NCBI GenBank assembly: GCA_017998575.1
Contig: JAGOCV010000053.1
Location: 1-16,175, forward strand
Source: Burkholderiaceae bacterium
GTDB lineage: Bacteria > Pseudomonadota > Gammaproteobacteria > Burkholderiales > Burkholderiaceae
Direction of reading: 5' to 3'
DNA: 16,175 nucleotides
The position numbers and the translations under genes are program-made. Shown here in pieces: positions 12,325 through 16,175 of this stretch; position 1 is the stretch's first letter, and each line of letters starts with the position of its first letter. A model generated the notes under the pieces. That model was not told the DNA's origin and made no database searches. It worked only from the letters and a program-made list of their open reading frames with translations.

Positions 12325-12579
12325 TGTTTTGCTCCCGAAGTGACCATGACCAGACCTTCGGGGTGCGCAAACACCAGCACTTACAGATGGGGGCTATATC
12401 GACCGCTGTGCAACAATAAGTTTCTTGATGTGCAGCAAGCCGGGAGCCCCTCGAGAAACGTCAACGGTGACGTCAATCATGTGGCTAGCTCGTAAAATTC
12501 AGGGTTCCGACCCGGACGCAATACCGGATGCGGGGCGTTATCCGGCGCGGTCGGGCCGCCTCGCGTCCCCCTCGCCACT
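12325..12579. other. Divergent gap between parA and purE; probable element-chromosome boundary region
   Basis: This 255-bp gap separates the minus-strand ICE block from plus-strand purine genes, so the attachment junction is probably here or close by. No tRNA or tRNA 3' end is visible. TAAAAT at 12493-12498 could be a -10 element for purE, but no well-spaced -35 accompanies it. A 6-bp dyad, CCGGAT / ATCCGG, lies at 12524-12529 / 12540-12545. Tandem TGACCA sequences (about 12338-12350) lie just upstream of parA. The precise att core cannot be read without the other end. Confidence 0.5.
12458..12476. promoter_or_regulatory. Direct and inverted ACGTCA motifs upstream of parA
   Basis: ACGTCAA occurs at 12458-12464 and again 12 bp on at 12470-12476. 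ACGTCA / TGACGT also form an inverted repeat around ACGG, and TGACGTCA (12468-12475) is itself palindromic. The cluster lies ~134 bp upstream of parA and ~104 bp upstream of purE. It could be a ParA/ParB operator, a parS-like site or part of the purE promoter. Function is inferred from position. Confidence 0.4.
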
Positions 12580-13077
12580 ATGACCCCCATCCTCGCAGGT
12601 GTCGTCATGGGTTCCAGTTCCGACTGGGACACCATGCAGCACGCCGTCCAGATTCTCCAGGAATTCGGCATCGCCCACGAAGCGAAGGTCGTTTCGGCCC
12701 ACCGCATGCCCGACGACATGTTCGCCTATGCCGAGAGCGCCGCCGCGCGCGGCCTGCGCGTCATCATCGCGGGCGCGGGCGGCGCGGCCCACCTGCCCGG
12801 CATGCTGGCTGCCAAGACCGCCGTGCCCGTGCTCGGCGTGCCGGTCGCCAGCCGCCACCTGCAGGGCGTCGATTCGTTGCACAGCATCGTGCAGATGCCC
12901 AAGGGCGTGCCCGTGGCCACCTTCGCCATCGGCACGGCGGGCGCCGCCAACGCGGCGCTCTTCGCCGTGGCTATGCTGGCCACCACCGATGAGCGCCTGC
13001 GCACGCAGCTGGAGACCTTCCGCGCGCGCCAGACCGAGGCCGCACGCGCGATGACGCTGCCGCCGGTGGCGACATGA
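12580..13077 (+). CDS. purE: N5-carboxyaminoimidazole ribonucleotide mutase
   Basis: PurE class I converts N5-CAIR to CAIR in purine biosynthesis in the cytoplasm, directly after the PurK step. The 165-aa length is normal. Conserved features are VMGSSSDW (9-16, phosphate binding), SAHRMPDDM with the active-site His41, [49 protein letters not shown], and the C-terminal AANAALFA. The start ATG at 12580 gives the family-typical N-terminus ([15 protein letters not shown]); no Shine-Dalgarno is obvious. The stop overlaps the purK start (ATGA), as expected for a two-gene operon. The gene is intact, so the neighbouring element has not disrupted it, though the element may have replaced the upstream regulatory DNA. 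Confidence 0.96.
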   Translation: MTPILAGVVMGSSSDWDTMQHAVQILQEFGIAHEAKVVSAHRMPDDMFAYAESAAARGLRVIIAGAGGAAHLPGMLAAKTAVPVLGVPVASRHLQGVDSLHSIVQMPKGVPVATFAIGTAGAANAALFAVAMLATTDERLRTQLETFRARQTEAARAMTLPPVAT

Positions 13078-14291
13078 CCGTACATCACGCGCTGCTGCCC
13101 GGCGCCGCTGCCGAGCGGCCATCGCGCGAGATCACGCTGGGCGTGATGGGCGGCGGCCAGCTCGGCAGGATGTTCGTGCATGCGGCCCAGCAGATGGGCT
13201 TCTTCACGGCCGTGCTCGATCCCGATGCCGACAGCCCGGCCGGCCGCGTGAGCCACCACCACGTGCGCGCGGCCTACCTCGACGACGCGGGCCTGATGCA
13301 ACTGGCTCACCTGGCCGACGCCATCACCACCGAGTTCGAGAACGTGCCGGCGCCCGCGCTGGAACGGCTGGCCGCGCTGCGACCGGTGGCGCCCGGCGCG
13401 CAGGCCGTGGCCATCGCGCAGGACCGCGGGAAGGAAAAGGCGCATTTCGTCGCCTGCGGCGTGCCGTGCGCGCCGCACGCCGTCATCGAGACCGAAGCGC
13501 AACTGGCGGCCGTCGATGCCGAGCTGCTGCCCGGCATCCTCAAGACCTCGCGCCTGGGCTACGACGGCAAGGGCCAGGTGCGCGTGGCCACGCGCGAGGC
13601 GCTGGCCGTGGCCTGGCACGGCCTGGGCGGCGTGCCCTGCGTGCTCGAGCAGATGCTGCCGCTGGCGGCCGAATGCTCGGTGATCGTGGCGCGCGGGCGC
13701 GACGGCGCCATGGTGCATTACGCGCCGCAGGTCAACGAACACCAGGACGGCATCCTCGCGGTCACGCAGGCCTTCCCGGCCGATGGCGCCGGTGTGATCG
13801 ACGCCGCGCAGGCCGAGCAGGCCGTGGCCGCCACGCGCGCCATCGCCGAAGGTATCGGCTACGTCGGCGTGCTGTGTGTCGAGTTCTTCGTGCTGCGGGA
13901 CGGTCGGCTGGTCGTCAACGAAATGGCACCTCGCCCGCACAACAGCGGCCACTACACGATGGACGCCTGCGACCAGTCGCAGTTCGACCTGCAGGTGCGC
14001 GCGCTCGCCGGCTTGCCGCTGGTGCCGCCGCGCCAGCACAGCCCGGCCCTCATGCTCAACCTGCTGGGTGACCTGTGGTTCGCCGCCGGCAGCGACACAC
14101 AGCAGTCGCCGCCGTGGGATGCCGTGCTGGCGCTGCCGGGCACGCACCTGCACCTCTACGGCAAGGTCGAGGCGCGACGCGGCCGCAAGATGGGCCACCT
14201 GAACATCACGGGCGCCACACCCGAGGCCGTGCGCGCCACCGCGCGCGAGGCCGCGCGGCTGCTGGGCCTCACGGCGGCCAGCCTCGGCTGA
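13074..14291 (+). CDS. purK: N5-carboxyaminoimidazole ribonucleotide synthetase
   Basis: PurK is an ATP-grasp enzyme that uses ATP and bicarbonate to make N5-CAIR from AIR, feeding PurE. The 405-aa protein shows the N-terminal nucleotide-fold motif [12 protein letters not shown] (about 22-33). [22 protein letters not shown] and [18 protein letters not shown] follow, then the metal-binding ATP-grasp end, [10 protein letters not shown]...[15 protein letters not shown]. It is about 50 residues longer than the E. coli enzyme, partly through a 20-residue N-terminal extension. ATG 13074 overlaps the purE stop (ATGA), so the two are probably coupled. An intact chromosomal gene, with very high GC like purE and the following gene. 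Confidence 0.96.
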   Translation: MTVHHALLPGAAAERPSREITLGVMGGGQLGRMFVHAAQQMGFFTAVLDPDADSPAGRVSHHHVRAAYLDDAGLMQLAHLADAITTEFENVPAPALERLAALRPVAPGAQAVAIAQDRGKEKAHFVACGVPCAPHAVIETEAQLAAVDAELLPGILKTSRLGYDGKGQVRVATREALAVAWHGLGGVPCVLEQMLPLAAECSVIVARGRDGAMVHYAPQVNEHQDGILAVTQAFPADGAGVIDAAQAEQAVAATRAIAEGIGYVGVLCVEFFVLRDGRLVVNEMAPRPHNSGHYTMDACDQSQFDLQVRALAGLPLVPPRQHSPALMLNLLGDLWFAAGSDTQQSPPWDAVLALPGTHLHLYGKVEARRGRKMGHLNITGATPEAVRATAREAARLLGLTAASLG

Positions 14292-14316
14292 CGCGCTGGA
14301 ACCACCCCGATATCAC

Positions 14317-15315
14317 ATGCTGCTCGACGGCCGCCGCCCCGACGACATCGCCCGTGCCGCCGACCTGCTGGTGCGCGGCGAACTGGTGGCTTTCCCCACC
14401 GAGACCGTCTACGGCCTGGGCGCCAACGCGGCCGATGACGCGGCCGTCGCCAGGATCTTCGCGGCCAAGGGCCGTCCGGCCGACCACCCGCTGATCGTGC
14501 ACGTGGCGCCCGGCGCGGCGGCCGATGCGGCCGTGGCCGTGTTCGCCGACCACGTGCCCGACGCCGCGCACCGTCTCATGCAGGCCTTCTGGCCCGGCCC
14601 GCTCACGCTGATCCTGCCGCGCCGCGCGGGCGTGGGCACGGCGTCGGCCGGCGGGCAGGACTCGATCGGCCTGCGCTGCCCCTCGCACCCCGTCGCGCAG
14701 GCGCTGCTGGCCGAATGCGCGCGCCTGGGCGTGCACGGCCTCTCGGGCCCCAGCGCCAACCGTTTCGGCCGCGTGAGCCCCACCACGGCCGCGCACGTGC
14801 AGGCCGAGTTCGGCGAATCGGTGGCTGTGCTCGACGGCGGCCCGTGCGACGTCGGCATCGAATCGGCCATCGTCGACTGCACGCGCGCCGCGCCCGTGCT
14901 GCTGCGCCCCGGTGTGCTCACGCGCGCCCGCATCGAGGCCGCGCTGGGCCACCCGCTGGTGGACGACGAGAGTGCCGGCGGCGAGGCGCCGCGTGCTTCG
15001 GGAACGCTCGAATCGCATTACGCGCCCAGCGCACGCGTGCGCCTGATGGATGCCCGCTCGCTGCAGGCCGCGCTCGACGTGCTGGGCGAAGACGCGGCGC
15101 ACATCGCCGTGTGGTCGCGGGCGCTGCTGCGCAGCCGCTCGGGCAAGATCATCCGCCGGCGCATGCCCGACGACGCGCAGGCCGTGGCGCAGCAGCTGTT
15201 CGCCGTGCTGCGCGAGTTCGACGACCAGAGCGTCAAGCTGATCTGGATCGAGACGCTGCCCGACATGCCCGAGTGGGAAGGCGTGGCGGATCGCCTGCGG
15301 CGCGCAGCCGCGTAA
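14317..15315 (+). CDS. tsaC: L-threonylcarbamoyladenylate synthase (Sua5 type)
   Basis: This enzyme makes threonylcarbamoyl-AMP from threonine, bicarbonate and ATP for the universal t6A37 modification of ANN-decoding tRNAs. The YrdC domain has FPTETVYGLGAN (26-37), AAKGRPADHPL (49-59), FWPGPLTLIL (91-100) and GPSANRFGRVSPTTAAHV (144-161). At 332 aa it is longer than TsaC/YrdC and includes the Sua5 C-terminal domain, entered through the linker ASGTLESHYAPSARVRL (227-243). That makes it a Sua5/TsaC2-type protein. It starts 25 bp after purK, and the purE-purK-sua5 order fits Comamonadaceae as I know them. No strong Shine-Dalgarno precedes ATG 14317. The 103-bp gap that follows is convergent with dacB; I see no clear terminator there beyond a 6-bp dyad (15403-15408 / 15415-15420). 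Confidence 0.94.
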   Translation: MLLDGRRPDDIARAADLLVRGELVAFPTETVYGLGANAADDAAVARIFAAKGRPADHPLIVHVAPGAAADAAVAVFADHVPDAAHRLMQAFWPGPLTLILPRRAGVGTASAGGQDSIGLRCPSHPVAQALLAECARLGVHGLSGPSANRFGRVSPTTAAHVQAEFGESVAVLDGGPCDVGIESAIVDCTRAAPVLLRPGVLTRARIEAALGHPLVDDESAGGEAPRASGTLESHYAPSARVRLMDARSLQAALDVLGEDAAHIAVWSRALLRSRSGKIIRRRMPDDAQAVAQQLFAVLREFDDQSVKLIWIETLPDMPEWEGVADRLRRAAA

Positions 15316-15418
15316 GCGAGCCGGCCTTCAACCGCCTGACTGCGTTGGTTCGCCTCGCCGCGCCTCGGCACTGTCTTCGGCTTCCCGCCTTGTCATCCGG
15401 TCGAAAGCCGACTCGCTT

Positions 15419-15673
15419 TCATTCCCGTGCCGTCCAGTCCACCAGCGCATCGATCGCCGGCCGCAGCGCCGAAGCGCTGGCGCTGGGGTGGTTGGCGATG
15501 ATCACCAGCACATAGCGCCGGCCGCTGGCCGCGTGCACGTAGCCGGCCACGCCGGCCACGTCGCGCAGGCTGCCGGTCTTCAGGTGCGCCGCGCCCTGCG
15601 CACGGCTGCGGCGCGCCGTGCCGTCCACGCCTGCGATCGGCAGCGACGCGGCCAGATCCGGCATCACCGGCGA
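15419..15673 (-). CDS. dacB: D-alanyl-D-alanine carboxypeptidase (PBP4/DacB), C-terminal fragment
   Basis: The last 84 codons of a penicillin-binding protein 4-type enzyme are present. They begin at SPVMPDLAASLPIAGVDGT, include the catalytic-site KTG motif (HLKTGSLRDVAGVAGYV), and end RPAIDALVDWTARE with TGA at 15421-15419. The enzyme trims and cleaves peptidoglycan peptides in the periplasm. The rest of the gene should continue towards higher coordinates, but the reading frame there gives no PBP4-like sequence: the catalytic SxxK and SxN motifs and the signal peptide are missing. The break falls at about 15671-15674. The fragment lies convergent with the Sua5 gene, a normal chromosomal layout. 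The truncation is probably a sequence-junction artefact, not an ancient pseudogene, because the remaining part is perfectly intact. Confidence 0.88.
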   Translation of the reverse strand, partial: SPVMPDLAASLPIAGVDGTARRSRAQGAAHLKTGSLRDVAGVAGYVHAASGRRYVLVIIANHPSASASALRPAIDALVDWTARE

Positions 15674-16175
15674 CAACCTCGTGAAAGCGGTCAGCGCCAG
15701 CGAGGGGTTCATCAAGAACATGCGGAACGCCGCCACCCTGACGGCGACGGCCGCCAAGAACCTCATCGAAATTTCGGCGAACGCCCAAAAAATGGGCATT
15801 GCCGACTCCATCGACCCGCTCATCAAGGGGATGACGAGCACTAACACGCTGTTCCGGGAATCCTCCCAGCAGGTGAAGTCGTTGCTGTTCAACTCCGCCG
15901 CCGCCGTCGGCCGCATCAACGAGTTGCAGAACGGCACCATCCTCCAGTCCAAAGAGGGGATTAAGGACATGGCCCGGGGGCTGGAGAACCAGTTGAAGTT
16001 GTTCGGGGTGAGCGGCGTCGAGGCCATCGACCAGATGTCGGACGAGGCCAAGATGAAACTCAACCTGCAAATCAAGGCCGCCTTCGGGATGGAGCTGGGC
16101 GAGTTCCGCAAGACCATCGAAACCCTCAAGGAATCCGGCAAGGGACTGGCCGACCGGCTGGGCGACATCAACAAG
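15672..16175 (+). CDS. Partial unknown helical protein, phage-structural-like, across a junction
   Basis: From about 15672 the plus strand is open for 168 codons to the right edge. It encodes a helical protein rich in Lys, Ile, Asn, Gln and Met, for example SASEGFIKNMRNAATLTATA, AQKMGIADSIDPLIKGMTS and MSDEAKMKLNLQIKAAFGM. There is no start codon at the junction and no end in the window. The style resembles phage tail tape-measure or large virion structural proteins, but I cannot name a family. Codon use (many AAG, AAC, TTG, GGG, ATC) differs from the GC-extreme neighbours. It begins where dacB homology stops, inside a 5-7-base ambiguity near GGCGA, and a GATC lies ~14 bp away (15655-15658). 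The minus-strand frame here is a shadow. Confidence 0.55.

Noticed and set aside
12480..12520. tRNA 3' end as attachment site (AGGGTTCCGACCC-like)
   Set aside because: It resembles a T-arm only superficially: no acceptor stem, no other arms and no CCA context.
12726..14198. Minus-strand open frame of 490 codons opposite purE and purK
   Set aside because: purE and purK are unmistakable; this frame is low-complexity and His/Arg-rich, typical of antisense in GC-rich DNA.
15403..15420. Terminator between the Sua5 gene and dacB
   Set aside because: The stem is only 6 bp (GAAAGC / GCTTTC), overlaps the dacB stop and has no U-run.

Overview
The window holds part of an integrative and conjugative element (ICE) or genomic island of the PFGI-1/SPI-7/clc type, joined to a Burkholderiales chromosome. 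The best guess for the host is Comamonadaceae (Variovorax/Acidovorax-like). This rests on the very high GC content, the purE-purK-Sua5 order with a convergent dacB, and the protein sequences; no rRNA or other taxonomic marker is present.

Positions 1-12324, all on the minus strand, form the replication, partition and maintenance module of the element. In transcription order it runs parA, parB, a DUF2857 protein, two small winged-helix-like or unknown ORFs, a 658-aa initiator-like winged-helix protein, a PFL_4669/DUF1845-family protein, a 147-aa unknown, a 63-aa unknown, a DUF3158-like protein, ssb, a 69-aa unknown, topB (topoisomerase III) and a 197-aa unknown. A gap with a perfect 12-bp inverted repeat follows, then the N-terminal part of a DUF3701-type tyrosine recombinase that runs off the left edge. 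Most neighbours overlap by 1-7 nt (ATGA, GTGA, TGATG), so much of this block looks like a translationally coupled operon. ParA and ParB would partition the circular form. The initiator-like protein, SSB and TopB would replicate or resolve it. The recombinase would integrate or excise it.

Two DNA-level signals stand out. First, the middle of the initiator-like gene (about 7280-7620) contains four 22-bp iteron-like repeats bounded by a perfect 14-bp inverted repeat, then a 36-bp repeat array built of perfect palindromes, then a strong hairpin. This resembles a lambda-O-type origin embedded in its own initiator gene. Second, 18 copies of the palindrome TCCGNCGGA (often GATCCGNCGGATC) lie between 1154 and 7736. 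I found none in the rest of the window.

Positions 12325-12579 are the divergent gap between parA and purE and should contain or adjoin the element-chromosome boundary. I see no tRNA there. Positions 12580-15315 (plus strand) carry purE, purK and a Sua5-type threonylcarbamoyl-AMP synthase, typical chromosomal genes. Positions 15419-15673 (minus strand) encode only the last 84 residues of a DacB/PBP4 carboxypeptidase. Homology stops abruptly there, and the remaining ~504 bases encode, on the plus strand, an unrelated helical, phage-structural-like protein with different codon use. This is most simply an assembly or ligation chimera, less likely a real insertion.
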